A stretch of DNA of 64,000 nt from Dioscorea cayenensis subsp. rotundata (Eukaryota; Streptophyta; Magnoliopsida; Dioscoreales; Dioscoreaceae): NCBI RefSeq assembly GCF_009730915.1, contig NC_052480.1, positions 4,898,001 through 4,962,000 on the forward strand, read 5' to 3'. A model generated the notes under the pieces. The model was not told the DNA's origin. It made no database searches and saw nothing but the letters and a program-made list of their open reading frames with translations. A program made the translations under genes and the position numbers. Below are positions 1 to 11,553 of the stretch, piece after piece (position 1 is the stretch's first letter; each line of letters begins with the position of its first letter).

Positions 1-728
1 TTTAGTGATCCCGTTTTCTAACAAAAATTAATCCAATTATATTAAATAATCAACTATTAATTAACAACATATTCCACACAATTTAAAATCAATTTAATTA
101 AATCTGGAAATAGCATTAAAACAAACATAATTAATCAGGAAAACAATATCTATATATACACACTTTTCCAGCAATCCAAAGAAAATATATAAAAAAAATC
201 ATAAATTAAACAGATAAGCTGATTCGGAACCCAGCATTTCAAAGAATAATACCATAATAATCATAAAGTAAATTAAAAAAATAAATCAGAAAAGGTATCA
301 TGAATCATTCATGAGCCTTTGAATAATTTAATAGTAAAACCCAAGTTAATTAAATAATTACGTAGATATTTATCATAAATCAAAAATTTGCATATACATA
401 TATGTACATATTTATATATGGTGTACTTTACCTGACTAGCTAACACCAAAACTACAAGCACCCCGAAATTAGGCTTCCTCAGAATACCCTATATTTGAGA
501 GTACATTCCAATGTATTAAAACGCTAAACATGCTACATATACACAGGAATATGTAGTGGATCAAATTCCTATCCTAACTATCATAACACTTAAAACATCC
601 AACAATCTAATTTATACAAATGTATACATATTATATATAAATCTGTGTGTGTTAACTATTCATACATAAAACTTCTCCACTAATCCCTAAGAAATCAAAA
701 CAAATATAGTATCTAAAACAATTAATCA

Positions 729-784
<56 letters not shown>

Positions 785-958
785 ATATATATATATATAT
801 AAATAGACCGCAGAACCTCAACCAACTTTGTTCCATCCATCAAAATTCAGTGGAATCTAAAACTAAGCTTTCTTAAAAGAAACAATACAATTCATCCATA
901 TATATAGAACCTAACTTGCATGAACACAGTCATCCAATCCAAAAATTTAATATATATC

Positions 959-1022
<64 letters not shown>

Positions 1023-2168
1023 GTGAGTGCTAAAGGGGACGCCAACACCCCCAAATTCCACACTAATTTCAAAAATAATAATAACAATTTTATTATTTCT
1101 TTTTACAAACCAAGAATAATGTTTTTAACACAAAAAGAAGGTGATCATGAACATAGGCAACAATAATTTTTTTACAAATCAATATAAGAAATTTATTGTT
1201 CAATGGCTAGTTTCATCATGAGAAAAATCAATCCACCAAGTACATAACATAATCCCTAAATAAGTACATTAAACAATACCACGACAAGATTTAGGAGATA
1301 AAAAGAATTCCATCACTTTAACCCTAGATCTTGGATGAGAACGCTTATCTCACAACAATAATGACACAACCCTAACGAAAGAGCCTATTTCTATCCTTGC
1401 CGCCGGCATCACACACCAAAAAGAAAAAAAGAAAGAGAAAGATCTCTCCCTCTTTTCTTGGTCCAAACAAAAATCTATATCGGAAGAAACAAAGATGACG
1501 GCTAGGGTTTGAAAAACCTAATAAAATATAAAAGATTAAAAAAAAAATTAATAAAAAGGGGGTTTTCTTTCATTTTCCGTAACCGCGGTACATGCAAAAA
1601 TAAATAAATAAATTAGAAAAAAATTGTGTGGGGCCCACACCAAGCTAATCCAAAATAATTTGTACTAACATTATATATATATATAATTCTAATAATTACA
1701 ACCTAATTCTCTTCTGATTTTATTTACTGAACATGAGAAACCAACTTTTCATTGACTTTAATGCCTTTGAAAATTGGATTGAGGTCAATCACGAGCAAAT
1801 ATAATAAAGAGGCTTTCCTCATTTCCTTGTCATCAGCGCTAACGTCAACTTTTAAGACCTTCTATTTAGCCAAGTCATGCAACGACTAAAATGTCATTAA
1901 TGTGCACGACTTGCTTGTTTATTTATTTATTTATTAATTATTAGAAACCCAAATGATTTGAGGATTAAAAGATGAAGCGTTCTTAGTTGTATGGTGGTGA
2001 ATAAGTGTCCTAATTATATTTTTCTTTTTCAAGCAACCTTTTGATTCCAATTGCATACATATTAAATCTATTAAAACTCGGTCTTAGTGTAGAAAATTTT
2101 CAAATTCTATTTGTCTATATTTTTGAAAAAAAATATAGAAATAACTTTAATTGACCTATGTTAATATT
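1..2168. other. AT-rich intergenic DNA with microsatellites
   Basis: No coding region is recognisable. Long (AT)n tracts lie at about 733-802 and 961-1017. Around 1310-1560 the sequence is less AT-rich and, read on the minus strand, contains a CAAACCCTAGCCG leader-like motif (telo-box type, common in plant 5' leaders) near 1500-1512. A minus-strand gene start is possible, but no coding exon follows that I can identify. Confidence 0.5.
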
Positions 2169-2173
2169 ATGTC

Positions 2174-2800
2174 TTTTAGATTTTATATTTTTGGTACTAG
2201 TGGACCCTATATGGGCTCTATATGGGCTTAGGGGTCTTACACCAAAAAATCTCAAGACTTAGTGACTAACCCCTATACCTATATATAAACCCATTACACT
2301 TCTATCACACAACCGATGTGATACTATATTTCCAACACCCTCCCTCAAGTTCAACTCGATCGAACTTGCTCGGGACTTGTACACTGTAGAGTCTGCTTTT
2401 TACATGGACTATGACACTACTTGTCTCGAGTCCCTCGCACATGGAGGTCATACACTATGACTGCACTACTGGTCTCGAGGTCCCTACACCACTGTGAAAT
2501 ATGACTGACACTACTGTGTCTCGAGTCCCCGCACATGAGGTCATACATATGGACTGACACTACTTGTCTCGGAGGTCCCCTACACCACTTATGTAAATAT
2601 ATATCGGGGTCCACTATATTTTACGATACCACTGTTAGATTTTTATATTTTTTTGATCTAGTGGGCTCTATAGCTCTATATGGGCTTTAGGGGTCTTACA
2701 TCAAAAAATCTCAAGACTTAGTGGCTCAACCCTCTATACCTATATATAAACCCATTACACTTTCTATCATCACAACCGATGTGATACTATATTTTCAACA
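2174..2800. mobile_element. TRIM-like short LTR element with 5-bp target duplication
   Basis: Two direct repeats of about 165 bp (about 2174-2337 and 2635-2800) bracket a 300-bp interior with no coding capacity. The repeats share the run AAATCTCAAGACTTAGTG and end in CAACA. The right copy starts TGTTAGAT, giving TG...CA ends. ATGTC lies immediately outside both ends (2169-2173 and 2801-2805) and fits a 5-bp target site duplication. The interior (about 2400-2600) is a roughly 100-bp unit repeated twice around GTCTCGAGTCCC and GTCTCGAGGTCCC. No tRNA primer site is obvious. Confidence 0.55.
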
Positions 2801-2805
2801 ATGTC

Positions 2806-3189
2806 TACGAGCATGCTTTGCATAATGCTCTTATTCTACGCTCCAAACAAAGTCTTGATCACTTATTGACAAAATGCTTGATCAATGCATGGGCCATATT
2901 CCAATCACACACTTGGACTAAATCTTCCGATTACAATAAGGCTCCAAACATTGAGCTTTTCATTTGCGCGGTTCTTATTTGCCGGTCAAAGTTGGGTGTT
3001 TCTAATAAGCCCCATTTCTCAATTAAACAATAAATTATTGGCCCACTAATTCTATTTAATAATATTTAATTATTTAAAATAAATATATTTAGTGATTAAT
3101 TTAGAATATATATATTATTAATTTTAAAAAAATAATTCCAAATTTTAAATTTTAAAATATTTAATTTTTGTTGATATTAATTAATCAAA
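2806..3189. other. Unassigned AT-rich spacer
   Basis: A 71-codon frame at 2818-3033 has no recognisable domain. Nothing else is supported here. Confidence 0.4.
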
Positions 3190-3324
3190 AAATTTGGCCA
3201 AGGAATCGTGCATGGTCTAGCCACCAGTAACTACATGTACTTGTGATTGAGAGATTCCGAATTCGAGCCTCTCAGATTATAATTCACTTTCTGGGTCCCC
3301 TGTGGGAGTTTTGTGTGAAGAATT
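3190..3324 (+). mobile_element. Possible tRNA-derived SINE fragment
   Basis: CATGGTCTAGCCACCAGTAA (A-box-like) is followed about 40 bp later by GAATTCGAGCCTC, which resembles an RNA polymerase III B box. The spacing fits a SINE head, but no A-rich tail or target duplication is visible. Confidence 0.3.
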
Positions 3325-3722
3325 TGTTAGAATAGTTAGTAATATTATATCGGATAAATATATGAAAGAAGTATGATTAAATTTTATTTAATATAATAAC
3401 TTGGATTTTGGATAACCTTTTCTTTTAATTAATTAATTATTATATGTTATTGATAATAACTGTTCAGGAAAAGTTACAACTTTTGAGAAGCAACGATTCT
3501 GAAATGTTGCACCAATTCAAAGGAAAAATCGCAACTCTTGGAGAAGCAGCAATTCAATATCTATAAATATTGGCTAACATTCTAAAAATAAAAAACATAA
3601 CTTCTTTCTCTATGTTTTAACTTCCTTAAAACGTTTTTGAGTGTGTTTCTAGAATTACTGTATAGAAATCCTATTTGGCTTTGTATATCTTGAAGAAATC
3701 TGCCGCAAACTCATCAGTAACA
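3325..3722 (+). mobile_element. LTR-like segment (Copia-type ends)
   Basis: A 398-bp segment begins TGTTAGAATAG and ends CAGTAACA, giving the inverted ends TGTTA...TAACA typical of plant Copia LTRs. A TATA-like CTATAAATATTGG lies at about 3560, where a U3 promoter would be. The adjacent 5-bp sequences do not match, so this may be one LTR with a remnant of interior rather than a clean solo LTR. Confidence 0.4.
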
Positions 3723-4389
3723 TAGTGGGGGCATAATTCCTTAAAGACAATGAATACACGTACAAAGCCTAGCAAGTTTTCTCAACAGAATTTCTCTCGT
3801 TCTCCTCTCCATGGTTGCATGGCGGAGGGTATATCCTTAAGAGTTTAGTCAAATCACCCAAGGTTACATGAGAGGAGATGTAACCGGTGTACCTTCGTAT
3901 CCATTTATCCATTACTTTGTCACATGTCAAAAAAAAAAGTTATTTTAAAGTCTTATTTGATTCGTCAAGCCAAAATGGGTGGAAGAATGGTCGTAATGCA
4001 TCTTATTGAGTAGATTCTTGAAAGTGACCCTATTGAACTCTAAACTATGATGTCAATATCCCCTCCTGGAGAGCCGATTATGCATTGCAAATAATAATAG
4101 ATGTAAAGATATATCAATATGTTAACTTGGTCCGCATAAATAATGTTTTATTTTTTCTCTTTCTTGTCATGTAAATATTCCTTATTTAAAGTGTCTCTGT
4201 CATTTGTATTTTAAATATAAATAAATGTTAATCATGATGTTTATGTATAATGTATTGCTCATTTTAATTTATATTTATTGATCCGATACCATGTGTCTAT
4301 CGATATACAGAAGAAGAAGATGAATGACAACGTTATAATTAAAAAAAGAAAAAAGAAAAGAAAAATTAAAGTCAAAAGTGTTACACACA
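3723..4389. other. Unassigned spacer
   Basis: Possible interior remnant of the preceding LTR element (3723-3900), then AT-rich sequence. No gene is supported. Confidence 0.35.
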
Positions 4390-6520
4390 TTTTTTTTTCT
4401 TTTTTTAAGTGGATTAATTATAAATTTATTGAAAAAGAAACAATACAAACTGAATAAACTAGGAAGAATAGAAACTCACACTAGAGGTGAGCCACAAAAA
4501 TAACTAAAAGCATAAACATGGAAAAGACAACGAAAAGATAAAGTAGCTTTGGTAGACGAAAGCCACCAATAGGGGACGCTGGTCTACAAAGCTGTGAGTA
4601 GAAAGCTCTACTCCAGAGCTGGACCAAAATCTGGTTCGCCAGAATTGCTGGATTCTCTAGCGCTGGTGAAATTGATTGAGTGCTTGATCTTTTGAGTAGC
4701 CTCCACGAGAGTCTGCTGATGATTATCAGATGCCACTGAAAACCATGAAATTAGCATATTAGGAATTTTTATCATTAAAGAGTGAGTAGGTAATGCTGAA
4801 AACTTGAAATATGTGATTATTACGATCAATCAAAATATTCCAAATAATAGCTCTAATGCAAAGATGCCAGAGGGGTTTGCCATTGAGGTTGGAAGGAAGT
4901 AATCCAAGTGGTCCAAATCTTCGAAATGGAAGAAGGGGTAGAATGTATTTCCAAAAGTTGTGTGAAGAAAGACCAGATACGTGTTATGTATAAGCAATCA
5001 ATGAAGAGATGATCTACAGTTTTAGAAGCCTTGTGGCAAAGTACGCATGTATCAGTTGTATTTTGAAAGTTGCATCCTTTTTTGAAGAGGTTTGTAAAGG
5101 TGAGAATTTTATCTTCCCAAGCGAGCTAGCAGAATAAGGTGATTTTTCTTGGGTATTCAATTTTCCAAAATTGCGTATAAAGTGGACAACGAATACCTCC
5201 ATCGATAAGAAACTTGTAAAAATATTTTACCGAGGAGGTTCCACTTTTATCCAGAGGCCAAGTGTAAAAGTTTTCATGATCACTGGAGCAATCATGTATC
5301 ACTTCCAAAAGAGAAGATACTCTTCAGTTGTATATTTAAGGAAGAGATTTTCAGGGGAACTAATATGTTCAGAAAACAGACGAACTTTGATCTAAGGGAA
5401 GATACAGTCATTGAAAAGAAGAAGCCAATGGTCTTTCAGTGTTTTCCCCGAAAACCACCTATCATATCAAAAGTTGGTATTGGCCCCATTTTTAATTGTT
5501 TTTGAGACACAGGAGTGAAAAGAATTCAAGGAAGAAAGTACCTCCTACCTAGAAGAAGGATTTATTTCTTGGATATGGGTGAAATAGGGGCCATGCAGAG
5601 TTTCTGGAAAAGTAGTTAACTTTAATAATTTTGAACCAATAGCAGTTATGATTAGAAATAATTTTCCACCACCATTTTCTAAGAAGTGCACAATTGAAAT
5701 CCTAGAGTTTGAGAATTCCCCAACCACCCATGTTCCGGGGTATACAAATCTTTTTCCAGGCAACCAGTCTGATACCTTTGGGACCCAAATCTGGACCTTT
5801 CCAAAGAAGTCCCTATGTATCTTGTCAATGTCTTTAATTACCCAGGAAGGAAGTTTAAACACTGACATCCAATAAACTGGAACAGTCGATAGAACAGAGT
5901 TGAGAAGAGTTAAACGACCACCTAGTGAGAGTTAAATGGCTTTCCAAGGCGAAAGTCTGGTGCGAACAGTTTCAATAAGATGAAACCAGTCTTGTCTTTT
6001 TGGTCGTCGACCAGATAAAGGGACCCCTAAGTAGGCAAGTGGAAGACAGTCTCTAGAACAGTTTAGAATCATAGCAGATGTGAAGTGAGGTTGGAAGCCA
6101 TAATTAGTGGAGTATAAACAACTTTTCGAGTAATTAATGGTAAGTCGAGAAGATCCTTCAAAAGGATAAAGCATTAACTTAACGATCTTAAGATTCTCCT
6201 GTCCTCCAGCAGAGAATATGATTAGATCATCCGCATACTAAAGATGGCAGCTGCTATCTGAATGGTCCAGGGGCACACCTACTAGGGTTTTGGATCTAAG
6301 GTCTTTAGAAAACATATCACTTAGAACATCAGCAGCTAAAGCAATGAGAAGAGGAGACAGGGGATTACCCTGTATGAGTCCTTTTTTACAACGAATATAG
6401 CCCTGAATGGTTCCATTGATGATAATTTGTGTTTTTGCAGTTTTAAAATGCATTGTCTTTTCTTTCTAAATCCTCAAGAAAGGCAAATTGGTCTTCCCAA
6501 TCTGCGTTAAGTAAATTCAA
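4390..6520 (-). mobile_element. 5'-truncated L1-type LINE, reverse transcriptase region, degenerate
   Basis: On the minus strand, broken frames give a non-LTR retrotransposon in the expected order. Reverse transcriptase motifs come first: GLIQGNPLSPLL at 6238-6453, then YADD at about 6226-6237 (followed by LIIF). The LAYLGVPLSGRRPKRQDW block follows at about 5990-6050, and the 'MSVFKLPSWVIKDIDKI' segment at 5780-5868. Last is the C-terminal zf-RVT region (FLIDGGIRCPLYTQFWKI at about 5150-5210, and a Cys/His-rich stretch near 5000-5080). A T-rich run at 4390-4406 is the poly(A) tail read from the other strand. The frame is broken several times; for example a TAG (6238-6240) sits immediately before YADD. 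ORF1 and the endonuclease are absent. The element is dead; the family call is confident, the 5' limit approximate. Confidence 0.85.
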
Positions 6521-6873
6521 TGCTTACAATATCCTCAACCACTCATATAAAATTTGAACTCTCTATTGTATTTAAAATTGTTTATTATTATTAGACATCA
6601 AAATATTATTTTAATACTACTATTATTAAATATATGAAGACATCATAAATATATTAAATCTACACCATCTCCATATTACAAGGATAATAATTTTTTCATT
6701 TGTCAAGTAAATGAAGATTTGCATATCAACTTCCTCTCACAACATTAATTGAGCTGAAGTGAGTAGCTTATCTATTTTTATAAATAAATAATAAAAAAAT
6801 TACCTAAATACATATGTAACTAGCTATACCTCCCGCATCACATACCATATATCCATTCCTACATCGCATTCAC

Positions 6874-6917
<44 letters not shown>

Positions 6918-7139
6918 ATAAAAAAATAATAGAAAAAAACAAATAAGATTCCAAAATTATAGTCATGCATGGCATGCATCATTTAATATTAGATACATTC
7001 TCTATTTCTGTGTACATGATACAAATAAAACTCATCATCACCATTGTATTTTAACAAACTAATATCTAACAAACCAAACCAACATCACACATCATAAGTA
7101 CACCAAAGTAATGATCTCATCTCAAACGTCACTCTTCCC
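6521..7139. other. AT-rich upstream region of the P450 gene
   Basis: Holds an (ATA)n microsatellite at about 6876-6912 and otherwise AT-rich DNA. A CATGCATGGCATGCATC motif (two RY-type CATGCA elements) lies at about 6964-6980. It could be regulatory for the downstream gene, but this is only suggestive. Confidence 0.35.
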
Positions 7140-7232
7140 TCCATAAATCCCTCTCCCCCTCAAACCAAATCCTCCACTGCATATCTCATTATCCCCCATC
7201 CTTCTCCTCCTCCAACACAACAAACCAAAACC
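7140..7232 (+). promoter_or_regulatory. Probable core promoter and leader of the P450 gene
   Basis: A weak TATA-like CCATAAATCC occurs near 7141-7150. It is followed by a C/T-rich stretch typical of plant leaders and ending CCAAAACC immediately before the ATG at 7233. Confidence 0.3.
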
Positions 7233-8874
7233 ATGTTTCTCCTCCTCCTCATCATCATCATCATCATCCCATTCCTCTTCCTCCTTCTCAAACCCTTATT
7301 CAATTCCAATTCCAAATCCAAATCCCAAATCTATCCACCATCACCAGCATCCCTTCCTTTCATTGGCCACCTCCACCTACTTCTTCCCATCCCCTACCGT
7401 GCTCTCCACTCCCTTTCCCTCATCCACGGCCCCATCATGCTTCTCCGACTCGGCCAAATCCCCACTCTCATCCTCTCATCCTCCTCCTCTGTTCGCTCCA
7501 TGACCAAATCCCACGACATCGCCTTCTCCAGCCGTCCCAATCTCAAAGTCCCACGTCAACTCGTCTACAACTCCAAGAACATCTCCTTCTCCCCCTATGG
7601 TCCTTATTGGCGCCAATCCCGCAAGCTTTCCGTCCTCCACCTCCTTAGCACCAAGCGCGTTCTCTCTTTCCGTCCCATACGCAACTCCGAGCTCTATATC
7701 ATGCTCTCAAACATCTCCAACCACTCCCTCTCTGGCCCCATCAATCTCAGTGAAACCATCTACTTCTTCACCACTAACATCCTTTGCAAGGTTGCCTTCG
7801 GCCAATCCATCAGTGAAGAAAGCCAGTGCCGCATGCTCCATGATTCCATTAGTGAGGCCGCCATGTTATTCAGCGCTTTCAGTGCTGATGATTACTTCCC
7901 TTCTCTCAAATGGTTGAACATGTTCAGCAATTTGGATTCCAAGATTGCCAAAATTTTCAAGAAATTAGATGGGTTTATCACCAGTGTTGTAGAGGATCAT
8001 TTGATTGCTGGTGTTAGAGATAAAGATGATGATAATGCTGATTTGGTTGATATTCTTCTTTCTCTTCAGAAGAATCCTCCCTCTGGCGAGTTCTCCCCCA
8101 CCATGGATGAAGTCAAAGCTATTATCCTCGTGAGACATCATTTAATTTAACCTGCATGCCCTTCTTTCCATATATATATATATATATATATATTGAGAAC
8201 ATTATATGAATATTACGATCATTATTTAAGGGTTCATTCATTTAAATCTTCACTGCTTTTTGTAGAATATGCTTGCAGCTGGAACATCCACCTCGTTCAT
8301 CTTCTTGGAGTGGGCTATGTCAGAACTTATTCAAAATCCAAAAGTTATGAAGAAGTTGAAAGAAGAGGCAAAATCAGTTGCCGGAAAAGATTCAGTGGTG
8401 ACAGAAGAGAATGTGAATAAGATGCCTTATCTGAAGGCAGTAGCGAAAGAAGTACTAAGACTGCATCCTCCGGCTCCATTGCTACTTCCTCGTGAGACCA
8501 TTGAGGACATCGAGTTAGAAGGTTATAAAATTCCAGCAAAAACAAGAGTACTCATCAACGCATGGGCAATAGGAAGGGATCCAAAATCTTGGGATGCGCC
8601 TGAAGAGTTTATACCGGAAAGATTTATAAACAGTGATTTAGATTTCCGTGGTCAAGATTTCGAGTTTATTCCATTTGGTGTTGGTAGAAGAATTTGTCCG
8701 GGAATGCAATTTGCGGTGGCCACAATTGAGTTTGCTCTCGCAAATCTTGTGCATCACTTTGATTGGGAAATGCCAAAGGGATTGAGTGCCGAAGATTTGA
8801 ACATGGATGAAGCTCAAGGTCTTACAATGCATAGGAAATATCCTCTTGTTTTAGTTGCAAAGAAGGTGGATTGA
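7233..8874 (+). CDS. Cytochrome P450, CYP71-like, two exons, complete
   Basis: Exons 7233-8129 and 8266-8874 (stop included) flank a 136-bp phase-0 intron (GTGAG...TGTAG). They encode 501 residues, the usual length of a plant A-type P450, a haem monooxygenase of the endoplasmic reticulum. Visible are an N-terminal hydrophobic anchor (residues 1-20), the proline hinge YPPSP (34-38), K-helix EVLR (E361, R364), PERF (416-419) and the haem loop FGVGRRICPG with Cys443. The single intron just before the I helix is the usual CYP71-clan position. The I-helix motif is AAGTSTS (303-309): Ser307 replaces the normal Asp/Glu of (A/G)Gx(D/E)T(T/S), although Thr308 is kept. This could alter oxygen activation or signal an unusual reaction. 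The start is the first ATG and gives the expected anchor. No frame damage is seen, so the gene is probably functional. The substrate cannot be told. CYP71 clan is confident; the exact subfamily is not assigned. Confidence 0.92.
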
Positions 8875-9289
8875 TGCTCATGCAGTTAGTTCTCGTGCAC
8901 CATGATAACTTATCTAGGGGTTGTTGTTATTGTTGTTGTATTGATAATAAGAGTCCTTCGGTGATAGGGCTTATATGTAAATAACCTCAAAAAGCTTTTT
9001 CCTATTTGAGAGGAAAAAGGTATCTTGGTTTTTACATAAATTGATTAAAAATAATATCTATTTTAAATAATGTTTTATTATTTTAAAGATTATATTAATT
9101 AATTTTAGCTTTATTTTTTGAAGAGGAGTTATTTTGCAATGGACAAATGTTAAATTTGCCAATTGTGCTTTATGTCAAAGTTTTAATTTAAGATATATTT
9201 TTGTTGAGTTGAATAAAACCTGGGGTTTTGTTCAAGTTTAATACCAATTCCACAAAATCAAACATATTATTATTATTATCATTATTAAT
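8875..9289. other. P450 3' flank
   Basis: Contains the presumed 3' UTR, with AT-rich candidate poly(A) signals such as TTGATAATAAGAG near 8940. There is also an inverted repeat (AGCTTTTTCCTATTTGAGA / AGGAAAAAGG, about 8991-9020) that could act in 3' end formation. Confidence 0.35.
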
Positions 9290-10170
9290 TTTTTTAAAAA
9301 AACAGATAAATCACAAAATTCATTAAAATAAAAGGAGAAATAACATTAAAACACAAGTAATAAAACAACAAGTGAATTGGAAAACAGTTCACTAATAGTG
9401 GAGACTGGTACAACAAGTAAGAGAGCATTATAGGAACATATATAACAAAAGGGAACACATCTTCTTGGAATGACCAAATAACTTCCAGGGGTTTAGGAGC
9501 AAAAATGCTCCCTACTACTCTGCTCTACGCATCTGATCGCCTTGTTCAAGATATCTATCAAAGAACTCTAAGCTGTGTTTTGCTGTCCCGGCTGAGTTCT
9601 CCAATTTTGTCATCCTTACCTCTGGTGTTGCTTTCGGCCAAAGGTTACCCATGCTTATTCCCTCCTTTGCAGAACGTGGTGATGGGGCTGCATAACCTAC
9701 TTCCTTATTTGGAATAGGCAACACTGGTTTTTAAAATATTCAAAACTAAATTAGATTGAATGTTGGGCTCGGGCGCATCATCATAGATCTGATTCAAGTT
9801 TGAAATTGGTTTAGAGATGTGAGATTCAAGCCCAATTTTTTTATTTTTGAATTGCACTTGCTTGGTTATGCTTGATCTCAATTAGAGGTTTGTGATACAG
9901 CTTAGCCTGAATATATATAGATGGATCCACCATCTTGGGTGGGATTTGAATCAGAAAGAGTTTGAACTACATTGGGCTTAGGCATAACAACTAAATAGTG
10001 CAATGATTTGAGTTCATTCAAAGGTGGGTTGGGATCCAGTTCATCAAGACTTGATCCCACCACTTGACAGTTAGAAGCCTTAGTTAGGTTTAAAGGTTTC
10101 TGTACAATGTGGTCACTACATAGTCCGGTCCAGCCTTTTAGGGCTTTCTCCAACCATACTGTATATTTGT
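9290..10170 (-). mobile_element. Possible LINE 3' fragment with degenerate frames
   Basis: A T/A homopolymer at about 9288-9303 is followed by sequence resembling the 3' untranslated region of the LINE at 4390-4560 (A-rich, with TTCATTAAAATAAAAGGAG-type content). Minus-strand frames at 9515-9724 and 9902-10153 look coding-like but are short, and I cannot place them in a named domain. Confidence 0.3.
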
Positions 10171-10289
10171 TGTTTTAATCCAAATTTAGCACAGGATTAG
10201 CTCCAATCTGACGACAAATCCGTGCAGAAATTTGAAACCCTACATGATGGCGCAACATGTAGCATGTATCGTAGTATATGACGTTATAT

Positions 10290-10580
10290 TTTTTTAAAAT
10301 CAGTTTTTATTTTGAGTTTTTTTCTTTTTTTTTTTTCAATTTTAATTTTTAGTTTTTTTCAGTTTTATTTTTCAGTTTATTTTTTCAGTTTATTATTTAT
10401 TTTTTTTTTATCTTTTTTGGTTTTTTAGTTTTAATTTTTAGTTTTTTTTATTTTTTCAGTTTATTATTTATCTTTTTTTTATTTTATCTTTTTTGGTTTT
10501 TCAGTTTTAATTTTTCAGTTTATTTTTTTATCTTTTTAATTTTTTTAATTTTCATAAAATTTATATTTATAATTTTATAT
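10290..10580. repeat. T-rich low-complexity tract
   Basis: Irregular repetition of TTTTTCAGTTTTAATTTTTA-like units over about 270 bp. No coding content. Confidence 0.7.
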
Positions 10581-10893
10581 TTTAATTAAATTAAATACCT
10601 TGTAATTTAAGTTTATATTTTTCAATTAATAAATAAAAAATTAACGAAAATAATACACGAAATATAACTTCATTAAAATTAACGAAAATTACACGAACAA
10701 TAAAATAAAAACATAGAAAATAGTTATAACATAGATTATCATCGATAGCAATAAGAAAAAAACCACAACACTCAAAATACAACTAATGAAACCTGAAGTA
10801 GATTGGTCTAATAATTTGACATGTTATCGCCACTTCCACCAATATTGCCAAAGATATTATTAAACATGCTAGATCCAGAAGGGGGTGGTTGTT

Positions 10894-11189
10894 GAAAATT
10901 AAAGATGATTAAATTTATTACTAATATAAATATAAAAGTGTGAAGTGAGAAGAATATTCTTAGAATATCCTATTTTAGAGTTAAAAATAGAGATGGTGGT
11001 TGGAGAAACTTTTAATGTAGAAGCTATATATTTGGCGCTTTCGTACACAAAAATACAGCTTCTACAGTAAAAGTTTTTTCAACCACCATCTCTATTTTTA
11101 ACTCTAAAATAGAAATATTCTAAGAATATTCTTCTCACTTCACACTTTTATATTCATATGATTAATAAATTTAATCATCTTTAATTTTT
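10894..11189. mobile_element. Fold-back MITE
   Basis: A 296-bp near-perfect hairpin: the first about 135 bp (containing GTGAAGTGAGAAGAATATTC and AGAGATGGTGGTTGGAGAAA) recur inverted in the second half around a short loop at about 11030-11050 (TTTGGCGCTTTCG). There is no coding capacity. It lies just beyond the 3' end of a PIF/Harbinger transposase relic, so it may be a related Tourist-type MITE. Target duplications are not clear. Confidence 0.6.
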
Positions 11190-11553
11190 CACTTTTAACC
11201 ATTGAATTTAAATATTATATTATTAAAATATAAATTTTAGTTCTATATTGTTTATAAATATTTATTAAATATAAAATATGATTAATAAACTACAAATATA
11301 AATACAAACATTACATTACATTAACTACTTAATAAAAACATAACATACAAACAAGCACCATTAGTGAAAACAACACACTATTAAAAACTAAAGTAGCACA
11401 CAAGCTTTTAATTATCTTCGTTATTTGCATAGCGCAACCACAAATGTTCAATCAATGCATTGCGAAATGCAATATGAGCGTTTTTGTCCTTAATTTGCTT
11501 GTAATGGCTAATAAATTGTTCAAATCGAGCATCTTCATCTTGTACCAATTCAA

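Noticed and set aside
7597..7917. Alternative 106-codon frame overlapping P450 exon 1
   Set aside because: Shadow of the P450 coding sequence in another register.
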